A stretch of DNA of 64,000 bases from NCBI RefSeq assembly GCF_900106995.1, contig NZ_FNOK01000012.1, forward strand, positions 62,001-126,000, read 5' to 3'. The position numbers and the translations under genes are program-made. The notes under the pieces are model-generated. The model worked only from the letters and a program-made list of their open reading frames with translations, was not told the origin of the DNA and searched no databases. Within the stretch, counting starts at the first letter, position 1. Each line of letters starts with the position of its first letter. The stretch is from Saccharopolyspora shandongensis (GTDB lineage: Bacteria; Actinomycetota; Actinomycetes; Mycobacteriales; Pseudonocardiaceae). Shown here one piece after another: positions 39,540-48,958 of this stretch.

Positions 39540-41171
39540 ATGCGAAAGGGACGTTTGGCCGCAATGGTCGCGGCCCCGCTGGCGGTGGCGTTGCTCGCCA
39601 CCGGCTGCGGTGGCGGCGGCAGCGGCTCCGGAGAGGACGGCATCATCACCCTCGACTGGGGTGAGCCGGAGAATCCTCTGGTCCCGGCGAACACCACCGA
39701 GGAAAACGGTGGCTTCATCGTCAACGCCCTGTTCACCGGCCTGGTCGACTACCGGGCCAGTGATCTGAAGGTGGAGAACGCGGTCGCGGACTCGATCGAG
39801 TCCACCGACCACCAGAACTACACGATCAAGCTGAAGCCGGGCTGGACGTTCCACGACGGGACCCCGGTCAAGGCCAAGAACTTCGTGGACGCCTGGAACT
39901 ACAACGCATACGGTCCGAACGGTCTCCAGGGCGCCAGCTTCTTCGAGCAGATCGACGGCTACGACCAGATGCAGTCCAAGGACCCGGACGGCGAGGACGG
40001 GCCAGCGCAGGCCCCGGAGCCGGCGGCCAAGGAGTTGTCCGGTCTCAAGGTCGTCGACGACAACACCTTCACCGTCAAGCTGAAGGCGCCGTTCACGATC
40101 TTCCCGGTTGTGCTGGGCTACTCCGCCTACATGCCGCTGCCGGACTCGTTCTTCAAGGACCCGAAGGCCTTCGAGGAGCACCCGATCGGCAACGGGCCGT
40201 TCAAGTTCGAGTCCCGCGTCCCGAACCAGGAGCTGAACGTCGTCGCGTACGAGAACTACGCGGGCACCAACAAGCCGACGATCAAGGGCGCCAAGTTCAA
40301 GGTCTACGAGCAGCTCGACAGCGCCTACCAGGACCTGACCGCGGGCAACCTGGACTTCCTGCGGGCGGTCCCGGTCTCCGCGCTGATCGGTGACAAGTGG
40401 AAGCAGGACCTCGGCGAGCGCGCCCGCCAGAAGCCGGGTCTGCTGACCCAGACGCTGGGCTTCCCGCTCTACGACCCGAAGTTCAAGAACCCCTTGCTGC
40501 GCAAGGCGATCTCGATGTCCATCGACCGCAAGACGATCACCCAGCAGGTGTTCGCCGGTGGTCGTGACCCGGCGGATGGCTTCGCCACCGCGGCGGTCGA
40601 CGGTTACCGCCCGAACCAGTGCGGCGAGGCCTGCGAGTTCAACCCGGAGAAGGCCAAGCAGTACCTGCAGCAGGCGGGTGGCTTCCAGGGCGTGCTGACC
40701 GTCGAGACCAACGGCGACGGCGGCCACAACGAGTGGGTGCAGGCGGTGGCCGCGAGCATCAAGCAGAACCTCGGCATCGAGACGCAGTTCGTCCCGACCC
40801 CGACGTTCGGCGAGTTCCGGCAGAAGGCCAACGGGTACAAGTTCACCGGCCTGTTCCGGACCGGTTGGAAGGCCGACTACCCGAACATCGAGACCTTCCT
40901 GACCCAGCTGTACCGCACGGACGCTTCGTCGAACGACTACAAGTACAAGAACCCGGCGTTCGACGCGGCACTCGACAGGGCGAACGCGGCGCCCACGGTC
41001 GAGGCGGCCACCGCTGCCTACGCCGACGCGGAGAAGCTGCTGGCCGACGACCTGCCGCTGATCCCGCTGTGGACGCAGCCGGTGCAGTACGGCTTCTCGG
41101 AGCGGATCGCTGAAGGTGAGGTCAAGGCTTACCGTGAGCTTGACCTGACCACGGTGCGCCTGAAGCAGTAA
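39540..41171 (+). CDS. Oligopeptide ABC transporter substrate-binding lipoprotein (OppA-like)
   Basis: A solute-binding protein family 5 member of 543 residues that delivers peptides to the permease. The signal peptide ends in LLATGC at about 18-23, followed by a Gly-rich linker. Family features are the N-terminal LDWGEPENPL, LKPGWTFHDGTPVKAKNFVD in two pieces (about 98-118), and the C-terminal WKADYPNIETFL with DDLPLIPLWTQP. ATG 39540 is preceded by GGGAGG. The 205-bp upstream region contains a CGCGGCGG/CCGCCGCG hairpin (39462-39485) in the likely leader. It is the first gene of a five-gene operon. Confidence 0.93.
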   Translation: MRKGRLAAMVAAPLAVALLATGCGGGGSGSGEDGIITLDWGEPENPLVPANTTEENGGFIVNALFTGLVDYRASDLKVENAVADSIESTDHQNYTIKLKPGWTFHDGTPVKAKNFVDAWNYNAYGPNGLQGASFFEQIDGYDQMQSKDPDGEDGPAQAPEPAAKELSGLKVVDDNTFTVKLKAPFTIFPVVLGYSAYMPLPDSFFKDPKAFEEHPIGNGPFKFESRVPNQELNVVAYENYAGTNKPTIKGAKFKVYEQLDSAYQDLTAGNLDFLRAVPVSALIGDKWKQDLGERARQKPGLLTQTLGFPLYDPKFKNPLLRKAISMSIDRKTITQQVFAGGRDPADGFATAAVDGYRPNQCGEACEFNPEKAKQYLQQAGGFQGVLTVETNGDGGHNEWVQAVAASIKQNLGIETQFVPTPTFGEFRQKANGYKFTGLFRTGWKADYPNIETFLTQLYRTDASSNDYKYKNPAFDAALDRANAAPTVEAATAAYADAEKLLADDLPLIPLWTQPVQYGFSERIAEGEVKAYRELDLTTVRLKQ

Positions 41172-41184
41172 GAACCGAGCCGGA

Positions 41185-41215
41185 GCCCGGCCCGCCGTGA
41201 TCCGGCGGGCCGGGC
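41185..41215 (+). terminator. Intercistronic hairpin between binding protein and permease genes
   Basis: GCCCGGCCCGCCG (41185-41197) and CGGCGGGCCGGGC (41203-41215) form a perfect 13-bp stem with a 5-nt loop. Placed after the binding-protein gene, it would partly terminate or stabilise the 3' end, giving more binding protein than permease, as is common in such operons. Confidence 0.75.
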
Positions 41216-41244
41216 CCTGCATTGGCTGTGATTAGGAGGCCCGA

Positions 41245-42171
41245 ATGGGTCGCTACTTGTTGCGGCGGCTGCTGCAACTGATCCCGGTCTTCATCGGGAC
41301 GACTCTGATCATCTACTTGCTCGTCTGGGCGATCCCGGGTGACCCGTTCGCGGGAAAGTGCGGCGACCGAGGCTGTCCGCCCGCCTACATCGCCGAGATG
41401 CACGAGAAGTACAACCTGGACGATCCGTTGATCGTTCAATATTTCAAGTACCTCGGGAAGCTTCTAACGGGTGATTTCGGGGAGACCTACGCGGGCGTCC
41501 AGATCAGCACGCTGATCCAGAACGCCTACCCGACCACCATCAAGCTCGCCGTCGTCGCGCTGGTCATCGAGGGCGTCATCGGCCTGGCGGCCGGCATCCT
41601 GACCGGCCTGCGCGGCCGCGGCTTCCTGGACAACCTGGTCCTGGTGTCCACCCTGTTCCTGATCTCGCTGCCGGTGTTCGTCACCGGTTTCGTGCTGCAG
41701 ATCACCCTGGGCAGCGAACTCGGCATCATCAAGCCAACGGTCAGCGCGAACCCCTCGATCGGGGAGCTGATCGTGCCCGGCTTCGTGCTCGGCTCGCTGT
41801 CCATGGCCTACGTGGCGCGGCTGACCAGGACCGCCATGATGGAGAACCGCCACGCGGACTTCGTCCGGACCGCGGTCGCCAAGGGGCTGGAACCCAAGCG
41901 CGTGGTCGGCGTGCACCTGCTGCGGAACTCGTTGATCCCGGTGATCACCTTCCTGGGCACGGACCTCGGCACGCTGATGGGTGGCGCGATCGTCACCGAG
42001 GGCGTGTTCAACATCCGCGGCATCGGTGGTCTGGTCTTCAAGTCGATCCTGACCAAGGAAGGCGCCACGGTGACCGGGATCGTCACCCTGCTGGTGCTGG
42101 TTTACCTGCTGATGAACCTGCTCGTGGACATCCTCTACGCGGTTCTCGACCCGAGGATCCGATATGACTGA
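41245..42171 (+). CDS. Oligopeptide ABC transporter permease OppB-like
   Basis: The first membrane subunit, 308 residues, with six hydrophobic segments; the first is at about 9-29. The cytoplasmic EAA-type loop lies around RTAVAKGLEPKRVVGVHLLR (about 208-227). ATG 41245 has AGGAGG. It is separated from the binding-protein gene by the intercistronic hairpin and overlaps the next permease gene by 8 nt, so it is translationally coupled. Confidence 0.93.
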   Translation: MGRYLLRRLLQLIPVFIGTTLIIYLLVWAIPGDPFAGKCGDRGCPPAYIAEMHEKYNLDDPLIVQYFKYLGKLLTGDFGETYAGVQISTLIQNAYPTTIKLAVVALVIEGVIGLAAGILTGLRGRGFLDNLVLVSTLFLISLPVFVTGFVLQITLGSELGIIKPTVSANPSIGELIVPGFVLGSLSMAYVARLTRTAMMENRHADFVRTAVAKGLEPKRVVGVHLLRNSLIPVITFLGTDLGTLMGGAIVTEGVFNIRGIGGLVFKSILTKEGATVTGIVTLLVLVYLLMNLLVDILYAVLDPRIRYD

Positions 42172-43144
42172 CCCAAGTTCTGGCACCTCCGGGCTGGTGA
42201 GCGCGGCGGCCGCGTCCGCGGCGGGCGAAACGGACGCCGAGATCATGGCGAAGGCCCCGCGGAACAAGAACGAGAAGCCCCGCGGCCTCTGGGGCGACGC
42301 GTGGCTGGACCTGCGGCGCCGCCCGCTGTTCATCGCGGCGTCGCTGATCATCCTGGTGCTGCTGTTCATCGCGGCGTTCCCGGGCGTGTTCACTTCGGTA
42401 GACCCGTCGTGGACGAACCTCTCCAAGTCCAGGCAGCCGCCTTCCGCCGAGGCCTGGTTCGGCTACGACAACCTCGGACGGGACATCTTCGCCCGCGCGA
42501 TCTACGGCACGCGCGCGTCAATCGCAGTGGGCGTGCTGGCGACGCTGCTGACCGTGCTGTTCGGCGGTGCCGTCGGCATCATCGCCGGCTACTTCGGCGG
42601 CTGGGTGGACAACCTGCTGTCCCGGTTCTCCGAGATCTTCCTGGGCCTGCCGTTCGTGCTGGGCGCGATCGTCATCCTGACCACCTTCAACGCCGAGGTG
42701 GCCATTCCCAGCGCGACGCGGATCGTCGCCCAGGTGGTGCTGACGATCGCGGTGCTGTCCTGGCCGATCTCGATGCGCATCATGCGTTCGGCGGCGATCT
42801 CGGCGAAGCAGCAGGACTACGTGAAGGCGGCACGGGCGCTCGGCGCCAGCGCGCCGCGGATCATCCTGCGGCACATGCTGCCGAACTGCCTCGCGCCGGT
42901 GCTGGTGTACTCGACGATCGCGCTGGGCGGCTTCATCGGTGCGGAGGCGACGCTGTCGTTCCTGGGCATCGGGTTGCGCGACCCGGTCGTGTCGTGGGGC
43001 GTGATGATCGCCGAGTCGCGCTTCTACATCCAGGCGGCGCCGCACCTGCTGTTCTTCCCGGCCGGGTTCCTGGTGATCACGGTGCTGGCGTTCGTGATGC
43101 TCGGTGACGCCGTGCGCGACGCGCTCGACCCGAAGCAGAAGTAG
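42164..43144 (+). CDS. Oligopeptide ABC transporter permease OppC-like
   Basis: The second membrane subunit, 326 residues. It has the OppC-type N-terminal cytoplasmic extension, with a conserved W(L)DLRRRPLF before the first membrane segment at about 57-77. An external HxxGxDxxG-related FGYDNLGRDIFARAIYG precedes the core. The EAA loop is YVKAARALGASAPRIILRH (about 220-238). ATG 42164 overlaps the upstream stop. Confidence 0.93.
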   Translation: MTDPSSGTSGLVSAAAASAAGETDAEIMAKAPRNKNEKPRGLWGDAWLDLRRRPLFIAASLIILVLLFIAAFPGVFTSVDPSWTNLSKSRQPPSAEAWFGYDNLGRDIFARAIYGTRASIAVGVLATLLTVLFGGAVGIIAGYFGGWVDNLLSRFSEIFLGLPFVLGAIVILTTFNAEVAIPSATRIVAQVVLTIAVLSWPISMRIMRSAAISAKQQDYVKAARALGASAPRIILRHMLPNCLAPVLVYSTIALGGFIGAEATLSFLGIGLRDPVVSWGVMIAESRFYIQAAPHLLFFPAGFLVITVLAFVMLGDAVRDALDPKQK

Positions 43145-43155
43145 GAGAAACCGCT

Positions 43156-44166
43156 TTGTCTACTGTGGACAACAAGGCCCCGGCGGAGCGGCTGCTGGAG
43201 GTCGAGGACCTGCACGTGGAGTTCCGCACCCGGGACGGCGTCGCCAAGGTCCTCAACGGCGTCAGCTACCACGTCGACGCCGGTGAAACCCTCGCGGTGC
43301 TGGGCGAATCCGGCTCGGGCAAGAGCGTCACCGCGCAGACCATCATGGGCATCCTGGACATCCCGCCGGGCGCGATCACCGGCGGCTCGATCAAGTACCA
43401 GGGCGAGGACCTGCTCGCCGCGTCGGACCGCCGCCGGCGGGAGCTGCGCGGCGAGTCGATGGCGATGATCTTCCAGGACGCGCTGTCCGCGCTGAACCCG
43501 GTCTACACCGTCGGGTTCCAGATCGCCGAGCAGCTGCGGACCCGCCGCGGCATGTCCCGCAAGGACGGCATGGCGAGGGCCGTCGAGCTGCTGGACCAGG
43601 TGAAGATCCCGAACGCGAAGCAGCGCGTGAAGGAGTACCCGCACCAGTTCTCCGGCGGCATGCGGCAGCGCGCGATGATCGCGATGTCGCTGGCGCTGGA
43701 CCCGGAACTGGTCATCGCCGACGAGCCGACCACGGCGCTGGACGTCACGGTGCAGGCCCAGATCATGGACCTGCTCGACGAGCTGCGCCGGGACCGCGGC
43801 ATGGGCCTCATCCTGATCACCCACGACCTGGGTGTGGTCGCTGAGGTTGCGGACCGGATCGTGGTGATGTACGCGGGCCGGATCGTGGAGAGCGCGGACG
43901 CCTACTCGCTCTACAAGCAGCCGGGCCACCCGTACACCGAGGGCCTGATGCGGTCGATCCCGCGCCTGGACCTCAAGGGGCAGGAGCTGGAGACCATCAA
44001 GGGTCTGCCGCCGAACCTGCTCGCGGTGCCCCCGGGCTGCCCGTTCCACCCGCGCTGCGCGCGCGCCGAGGCACGCTGCAGCCAGGAGGTTCCGACCTAC
44101 CACCAGCTGGGCCTGGGGCGGGTCAGTGCCTGCCACTTCGCCGAGGAGTTGATTACCCGTGGCTGA
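43156..44166 (+). CDS. Oligopeptide ABC transporter ATP-binding protein OppD-like
   Basis: The first ATPase, 336 residues, from TTG 43156 with AGGAGAAA upstream. Walker [10 protein letters not shown] is near 49-57, signature FSGGMRQR near 163-170, and Walker [13 protein letters not shown]. The C-terminal oligopeptide-transporter extension has the Cys cluster [16 protein letters not shown], which binds an iron-sulfur cluster in some relatives. It overlaps the next gene by 8 nt. Confidence 0.93.
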   Translation: MSTVDNKAPAERLLEVEDLHVEFRTRDGVAKVLNGVSYHVDAGETLAVLGESGSGKSVTAQTIMGILDIPPGAITGGSIKYQGEDLLAASDRRRRELRGESMAMIFQDALSALNPVYTVGFQIAEQLRTRRGMSRKDGMARAVELLDQVKIPNAKQRVKEYPHQFSGGMRQRAMIAMSLALDPELVIADEPTTALDVTVQAQIMDLLDELRRDRGMGLILITHDLGVVAEVADRIVVMYAGRIVESADAYSLYKQPGHPYTEGLMRSIPRLDLKGQELETIKGLPPNLLAVPPGCPFHPRCARAEARCSQEVPTYHQLGLGRVSACHFAEELITRG

Positions 44167-45160
44167 GCCGATCCTCCAGGTGCGGGACCTGGTCAAGCAC
44201 TTCCCGGTGACCCAGGGCGTGCTGTTCAAGCGCACGGTCGGCCACGTGCGTGCCGTCGACGGCGTGTCGTTCGACCTCAACCGCGGCGAGACCCTCGGCG
44301 TGGTGGGCGAGTCCGGCTGCGGCAAGTCGACCCTGGCGCAGGTGCTGATGCGGCTGGAGAAGCCGACCAGCGGCAGCGCGCTGTTCGAGGGTCGCGACAT
44401 GTTCAAGATGCGCGGCGCCGAGCTGCGCAAGCTGCGGCGCGATCTGCAGATCGTGCTGCAGGACCCGTACACCTCGCTGAACCCGCGGCGCACCGTCGGC
44501 GACATCATCGGGGAGCCGTTCGAGATCCACCCCGAGGTGGCGCCGAAGGGCGACCGGCGGCGGAAGGTGCAGGAACTGCTGGAGGTGGTCGGGCTCAACC
44601 CGGAGCACATCCAGCGCTACCCGCACCAGTTCTCCGGCGGCCAGCGGCAGCGCATCGGCATCGCGCGGGCGCTGGCGCTGCGGCCGAAGGTGATCGTCTG
44701 CGACGAGCCGGTGTCGGCGCTGGACGTGTCGATCCAGGCGCAGGTGATGAACCTGCTCGGCGACCTGCAGCAGGAGTTCGGGCTGTCGTACGTGTTCATC
44801 GCCCACGACCTCGGCGTGGTCCGCCACCTGTCGGACCGCGTGGCGGTGATGTACCTGGGCAAGATCGTGGAGATCGGTTCCGACGAGCAGATCTACGAGC
44901 GCCCGCAGCACCCGTACACGCAGGCGCTGCTGTCGTCGGTGCCGGTGCCGGACCCGACGCTGCGCGGCAAGCGCGAGGTGATCCGCCTGACCGGCGACGT
45001 GCCGAGCCCGGCGAACCCGCCCTCGGGCTGCCGCTTCCGCACCCGCTGCTGGAAGGCGCAGGACATCTGCGCGGAGAAGGTGCCGGAGCTGGAGGTCCGC
45101 CTGGGCAGCCACCCGTCGGCCTGCCACTTCGCGGAGGAACGCCCCCACGTGGTGTCCTGA
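44159..45160 (+). CDS. Oligopeptide ABC transporter ATP-binding protein OppF-like
   Basis: The second ATPase, 333 residues, from GTG 44159 with GAGGAG upstream. Walker [10 protein letters not shown] is near 53-61, [18 protein letters not shown] carries the Q-loop, and signature FSGGQRQR is followed by [12 protein letters not shown]. The C-terminal extension repeats the Cys-rich [14 protein letters not shown]. Two distinct ATPases, two permeases and a family-5 binding protein make a complete dipeptide/oligopeptide importer. A terminator follows. Confidence 0.93.
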   Translation: MAEPILQVRDLVKHFPVTQGVLFKRTVGHVRAVDGVSFDLNRGETLGVVGESGCGKSTLAQVLMRLEKPTSGSALFEGRDMFKMRGAELRKLRRDLQIVLQDPYTSLNPRRTVGDIIGEPFEIHPEVAPKGDRRRKVQELLEVVGLNPEHIQRYPHQFSGGQRQRIGIARALALRPKVIVCDEPVSALDVSIQAQVMNLLGDLQQEFGLSYVFIAHDLGVVRHLSDRVAVMYLGKIVEIGSDEQIYERPQHPYTQALLSSVPVPDPTLRGKREVIRLTGDVPSPANPPSGCRFRTRCWKAQDICAEKVPELEVRLGSHPSACHFAEERPHVVS

Positions 45161-45181
45161 CGGGCGATTTTCGAGGCGGAG

Positions 45182-45212
45182 GGCGCCTTCGAGCCGCTGG
45201 CTCGGAGGCGCC
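45182..45212. terminator. Bidirectional hairpin between the opp operon and a convergent TetR gene
   Basis: GGCGCC (45182-45187) with GGCGCC (45207-45212) and inner CGAGCC (45190-45195) with GGCTCG (45199-45204) form a stem with a 3-nt loop. CTTT follows on the plus strand. Confidence 0.7.
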
Positions 45213-45230
45213 TTTCGCTTGCCCGAACGC

Positions 45231-45803
45231 CTAATCGGCCGGGCGGAGGCCTGCGTAGAGGACTGCTAGTTCGCTGGCCGGGCGTTGTTCCGCGACCGCC
45301 CGGCGGTACATGCTCAGGCCTCCCACGATCAGCGATCGCAGCTCCGCCGTCGTGACGTCCGCGCGGACCGCGCTCGCCTGTTGCGCACGTTTCAGCAGGG
45401 TGCCGATGGCGTCGTTGAAGTCGGTTTCCAGGCAGGCCGTTTTCGGTTGCTGCCCGGTCGATTCCAGCGCGTCGCAGATGTCCTTGTTCAGCGCGGCGTG
45501 CTCGATGACGCGCTGGAAGTAGTCGAAGAACGCGCGGCCGGGATCGTCGGCCTCCGCCTGGTCGCGGGCTTCGTCGACCATCGCCCGGATCCGCTCCGCC
45601 ACGACCGCCTCGAAAAGCGCTTCCTTGGTGGGGAAGTGGCGGTAGACGGTGCCGGGGCCGACGCCGGCGCGGCGGGCGATGTCGTCCAGCGGGACGGCCA
45701 GTCCTTCGGCGGCGAACAGCTCCTGGGCCGCGGCGAGGACCCGCTCGCGGTTGCGCTGGGCGTCCGCGCGCAGCCGCTTTCCGGGGGCCTTCTCGGTCGT
45801 CAC
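45231..45803 (-). CDS. TetR-family regulator divergent from an NmrA-like gene
   Basis: A 190-residue repressor. The N-terminal HTH has the standard form: RVLAAAQELFAAEGLAVPLD, then IARRAGVGPGTVYRHFPTKE at about 41-60. The C-terminal region is a helical ligand pocket. GTG 45803 starts the family-typical region. The gene is divergent from the NmrA-like gene 45905, and the 101-bp gap carries two 16-bp operator-like repeats, so it probably represses that gene and itself. The ligand is unknown. Confidence 0.87.
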   Translation of the reverse strand: MTTEKAPGKRLRADAQRNRERVLAAAQELFAAEGLAVPLDDIARRAGVGPGTVYRHFPTKEALFEAVVAERIRAMVDEARDQAEADDPGRAFFDYFQRVIEHAALNKDICDALESTGQQPKTACLETDFNDAIGTLLKRAQQASAVRADVTTAELRSLIVGGLSMYRRAVAEQRPASELAVLYAGLRPAD

Positions 45804-45832
45804 GGGTCGAGCCTACCGCTTTCGTGGACAAC

Positions 45833-45877
45833 CGGGGCGTTCGTTCCGTATCGTGCAAAAGCGGGGCGCACGTTCCG
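45833..45877. promoter_or_regulatory. Two operator-like repeats between TetR and NmrA genes
   Basis: CGGGGCGTTCGTTCCG (45833-45848) and CGGGGCGCACGTTCCG (45862-45877) differ at two central bases, and each is an imperfect palindrome (CGGxxCG-N2-CGxxCCG). They are spaced 29 bp start to start, close to three helical turns, and sit in the divergent promoter gap. Confidence 0.6.
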
Positions 45878-45904
45878 GTTGCGTCCATCGATGCGGAGGC
45901 CGAA

Positions 45905-46795
45905 GTGTCCACACCAGAAGGAGTCGTGCTCGTCGTCGGAGCCACCGGGCAGCAGGGCGGCGCCACGGCCGCCGAGCTGCTCGCCCGAGGCCGGCGGGTT
46001 CGAGCGCTCACCCGCAACACCACCGGCGCCGTCGCGCGGCGGCTGGCCGAGGCCGGCGCGGAACTCGTCCAGGGCGACATGGGAGACCGGGCGGCGCTCG
46101 ACGCCGCGATGCAGGGCGTGCAGGGCGTTTTCAGCGTCCAGCCGACCTTCATCACGCCCGAGCTGTCCCCGGACGTCAGCCACGAGGAAGAACGCCGCTG
46201 GGGCAAGAACGTCGCGGACGCCGCGAAAGGCGCCGGCGTGCAGCACCTCGTCTACGCCTCGGCGGTCAACGCGTATCGGCGCACCGGCGTCGTCACGCTG
46301 GAGAACAAGAGGGAGATCGAGGAGTACATACGCGCGCTGGGAATTCCGGCCACGATGCTGCGGCCGGTGTCGTTCATGGAGAACTACGTGGCGATGGTGC
46401 CGGGCCAGGCCGCCGCGGGTGACGAGTTGGTGAGCGCGGTCCGCGCCGACGTGTCGCAGCCGCTGATCGCGCTCGACGACATCGGCACGTTCGCCGCGCT
46501 GGCCTTCGAGAATCCCGGCGACTACATCGGCCAGGCGGTGGAGATCGCCGGGGATTCGCTTACCCCGCCGGAGATCGCGGACGCGCTGTCCCGCGCGACC
46601 GGTCGGCGGTTGCGCCACGTCGAGCTGCCGCTGGAGCCGCTGCGCGAGCAGAACCCCGACCTCTACCGCGCCTACACGGCGATCAACGAGCTCGACATGA
46701 CGGTGGACATCCCGGCCCTGCGTCGCCGCCACCCGGGTCTGATGACCTTCGAAACCTGGCTGACGACCCGAGGCCGAGCCCTGCTCGGCGCCTGA
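45905..46795 (+). CDS. NmrA/HSCARG-like NAD(P)-binding protein
   Basis: An atypical short-chain dehydrogenase of 296 residues. It begins with the dinucleotide motif LVVGATGQQGGATAAELLARG (about 9-29, shown in two parts of the fold), followed by VQGDMGD and a central VYASAVNAYRRTGV. It lacks the classical YxxxK dyad, so may be a redox sensor rather than an enzyme, or a quinone/ketone reductase. GTG 45905 is chosen because GGAGG lies about 9 nt upstream; longer readings would begin without a ribosome-binding site. It is probably controlled by the divergent TetR. Confidence 0.85.
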   Translation: MSTPEGVVLVVGATGQQGGATAAELLARGRRVRALTRNTTGAVARRLAEAGAELVQGDMGDRAALDAAMQGVQGVFSVQPTFITPELSPDVSHEEERRWGKNVADAAKGAGVQHLVYASAVNAYRRTGVVTLENKREIEEYIRALGIPATMLRPVSFMENYVAMVPGQAAAGDELVSAVRADVSQPLIALDDIGTFAALAFENPGDYIGQAVEIAGDSLTPPEIADALSRATGRRLRHVELPLEPLREQNPDLYRAYTAINELDMTVDIPALRRRHPGLMTFETWLTTRGRALLGA

Positions 46796-46855
46796 AGTGG
46801 TCGTGAGTGCTGAGTCCGGTAAGAACCGGGCTCAGCACTCACGAGCCGGAGCTGC

Positions 46856-47095
46856 TCAGGCGGAGCGTTCTCCCGTGCCGATGCGGGGGAAGGGATGGAT
46901 GGAGAACACCACTTCGACCGGCACCTCGAAGTGCTCCGCGATGCGCAACGCCAGGTGCAGGCTCGGGCTGTACTCGCCGCGCTCCAGGTAGCCGACCGTC
47001 TGGTAGTGCACGCCGAGCGCTTCGGAGAGCTGCCGGCGGCTGATCCCGCGTTCGGCCCGCAGCATCGCGATGCGGTTGTAGATCGTCTCGCTCAT
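46856..47095 (-). CDS. Small XRE-family transcriptional regulator
   Basis: A 79-residue helix-turn-helix protein of the HTH_3 type: IAMLRAERGISRRQLSEALG, then VHYQTVGYLERGEYSPSLHLALRIA in pieces. A short C-terminal tail follows. Such stand-alone proteins (YgzD-like) often accompany membrane or transporter genes. ATG 47095 has GGAGGA directly upstream; GTG 47110 would add five residues. It lies 16 nt downstream of the ABC-2 permease gene, so it is the third gene of that operon. Confidence 0.87.
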   Translation of the reverse strand: MSETIYNRIAMLRAERGISRRQLSEALGVHYQTVGYLERGEYSPSLHLALRIAEHFEVPVEVVFSIHPFPRIGTGERSA

Positions 47096-47111
47096 GTCCT
47101 CCTCCGCCACG

Positions 47112-47948
47112 TCAGCGAATGCGCTGCATGGCCTTCTCGCGGCGCGCGGCCACGCTCGACCCCGACTCGCGCCGCGCCATCCGCCGCAGCACCACCGGGG
47201 CCACCACCAGCCCGATCACGGCCCACAGGCCGAGCACCCCGACAGTCTCCAGGTGCCGCCAGGACTCGCCGATCTCGGCCGCTGCCAACGCGTCCGGCAG
47301 CAGCGCCGAGCGCATGCCCAGCCCCAGCCAGTACATCGGGAACGCCTGCGCGATCCACTGCAGCCACTCCGGGTACTCGGTGATGGGGTAGAAGATCCCG
47401 GAGATCGCGATCAGCCCCATCATCGGCAGCATGATCAAGCCCAGGCTCCGCGGGCTGGAGAACAGCGAGCCGATGATCGCCCCGATCGGCATCGTCGCGA
47501 CCAGCCCCAGCACCAGCACCCACGCGAGGGTCAGCCAGGTGCCGACGCCGGTGGCGAGGCCGTCGAACATCACCAGGCCGGGCACCAGCAGGATCACCAG
47601 GCTGACCAGCGACATGCAGCCGACCAGCGTGATCTTGCCGATCAGGTAGCCGAACATCCCGTCGGGGGTCGCCTTGGCGCGCAGCAGGGTGCCGTCCTCG
47701 CGGTCGACGGTCAGCTGCTGGGCGATGGTGATCAGCCCGGAGAACCCGATGCCCATGCCGAGCGCGCCGGGCAGCGTCATCGCGCCCAGCGAGAAACCGG
47801 CCACCGTGGACCCGCTCTGGAACGACATCACCACCAGCAGGATCACGGTGGGGAACAGGTAGCCCCACAGGTCCTGCGCGGTGGTCAGGGTCTGGCGGAA
47901 TTCGATCCAGCCGCGCTGCAGGCCGGCGCGTACCGCGGTCGTCTTCAC
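47112..47948 (-). CDS. ABC-2 type exporter permease
   Basis: The membrane subunit of an exporter, 278 residues with six predicted segments. The N-terminal domain has GWIEFRQTL before the first segment. The ABC-2 signature region lies around TVDREDGTLLRAKATP, and MGLIAISGIFYPITEYPEWLQ, in pieces, marks the C-terminal half. GTG 47948 overlaps the stop of the ATPase gene (GTGA). It pairs with the upstream ATPase; the substrate, perhaps a drug or lipid, is not evident. Confidence 0.9.
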   Translation of the reverse strand: MKTTAVRAGLQRGWIEFRQTLTTAQDLWGYLFPTVILLVVMSFQSGSTVAGFSLGAMTLPGALGMGIGFSGLITIAQQLTVDREDGTLLRAKATPDGMFGYLIGKITLVGCMSLVSLVILLVPGLVMFDGLATGVGTWLTLAWVLVLGLVATMPIGAIIGSLFSSPRSLGLIMLPMMGLIAISGIFYPITEYPEWLQWIAQAFPMYWLGLGMRSALLPDALAAAEIGESWRHLETVGVLGLWAVIGLVVAPVVLRRMARRESGSSVAARREKAMQRIR

Positions 47949-48958
47949 CGGTTCGCCTCCTCGGTGCCCCCGTTGTTCGCCGCGGAACCGTTGTCCTCCG
48001 CGGAAAAGGTCAGCGCGGCGGTCCCGCCTTGCCCGGATTCGTGGGCCCGCACCATCGCCATGTAGGTGTCCTCCAGGGTCGCCCGGCGCACCTCCAGCTC
48101 GGTGATCTCGTCGCCGTGCTGGGTGAACAGGTCCCGGACGAACCGGGTGGCGTCGGCGGTCGAGTGCACGAAGCGCTGCCCGTCCCGGGTCCACTTCACC
48201 TCGGTCTCGGCGGCCACCTGCCGGGACAGCTCGTCGGCGGAGCCGTCGGCGACGATCCGGCCGCCGGCCAGGATCAGGATGCGGTCGGCCAGCTTCTCGG
48301 CCTCGTCCAGATCGTGCGTGGTGAGCAGGATGCCGGTGTTGTCGTCGTCGGCGAGCCGGTGCACGAGGTCGTGGAACTCGCGGCGGGCCTGCGGGTCGAA
48401 GCCGACCGTGGGCTCGTCCAGGAACAGCAGCTCCGGGCGCCCGACGATGCCGATCGCCACGTCGAGCCGACGGCGCTGGCCGCCGGAGAGCTGCCCGGCG
48501 CGCTTGTCGGCGTGCTGGGTCAGGCCGACAAGCGCGATGAGTTCGTCGACATCCCAGGGGCGGGTGATCTGGTCCGTGGAGTACGGCGCGTAGTAGGTCC
48601 CCAGGTGCGCGAGCAGTTCCCGGACCCGCCACTTGCTGTGGTCGCGCCAGGACTGCAGCACGACCCCGAGCCGGGCCCGCCAGCGCTCGCCGCCGTGCGC
48701 CGGGTCGGCGCCGAGGACCTGGATGTCGCCGCTGGAGCGCATCCGGAAGCCCTCCAGGATCTCGATCGTCGTGGTCTTGCCCGCCCCGTTCGGCCCCAGC
48801 AGCGCGACCACTTCGCCGCGGCGAGCGGTGAAGTCGACGCCCTTGAGGACATCGGTCGTGCCGTAGCGCATCCGCAGGTCGCGGACGTCGAGCACGGTGT
48901 CCTCGTCCGGTAACCGCACCGGCGGCGGTGGTGCCTCCGATTCATTCGCGACTGTCAT
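47945..48958 (-). CDS. ABC-2 type exporter ATP-binding protein (DrrA-like)
   Basis: The ATPase of the exporter, 337 residues. Walker A LLGPNGAGKTTTIE is near 52-65, signature LSGGQRRRLDVAIG near 150-163, and Walker B LLFLDEPTVGFDPQARRE. The C-terminal DrrA-like extension, about 110 residues, ends with an Asn/Gly-rich tail. ATG 48958 has a nearby -10-like sequence and a PadR/TetR-type palindrome just upstream. It is the first gene of the ATPase-permease-XRE operon, transcribed leftward. Confidence 0.9.
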   Translation of the reverse strand: MTVANESEAPPPPVRLPDEDTVLDVRDLRMRYGTTDVLKGVDFTARRGEVVALLGPNGAGKTTTIEILEGFRMRSSGDIQVLGADPAHGGERWRARLGVVLQSWRDHSKWRVRELLAHLGTYYAPYSTDQITRPWDVDELIALVGLTQHADKRAGQLSGGQRRRLDVAIGIVGRPELLFLDEPTVGFDPQARREFHDLVHRLADDDNTGILLTTHDLDEAEKLADRILILAGGRIVADGSADELSRQVAAETEVKWTRDGQRFVHSTADATRFVRDLFTQHGDEITELEVRRATLEDTYMAMVRAHESGQGGTAALTFSAEDNGSAANNGGTEEANR

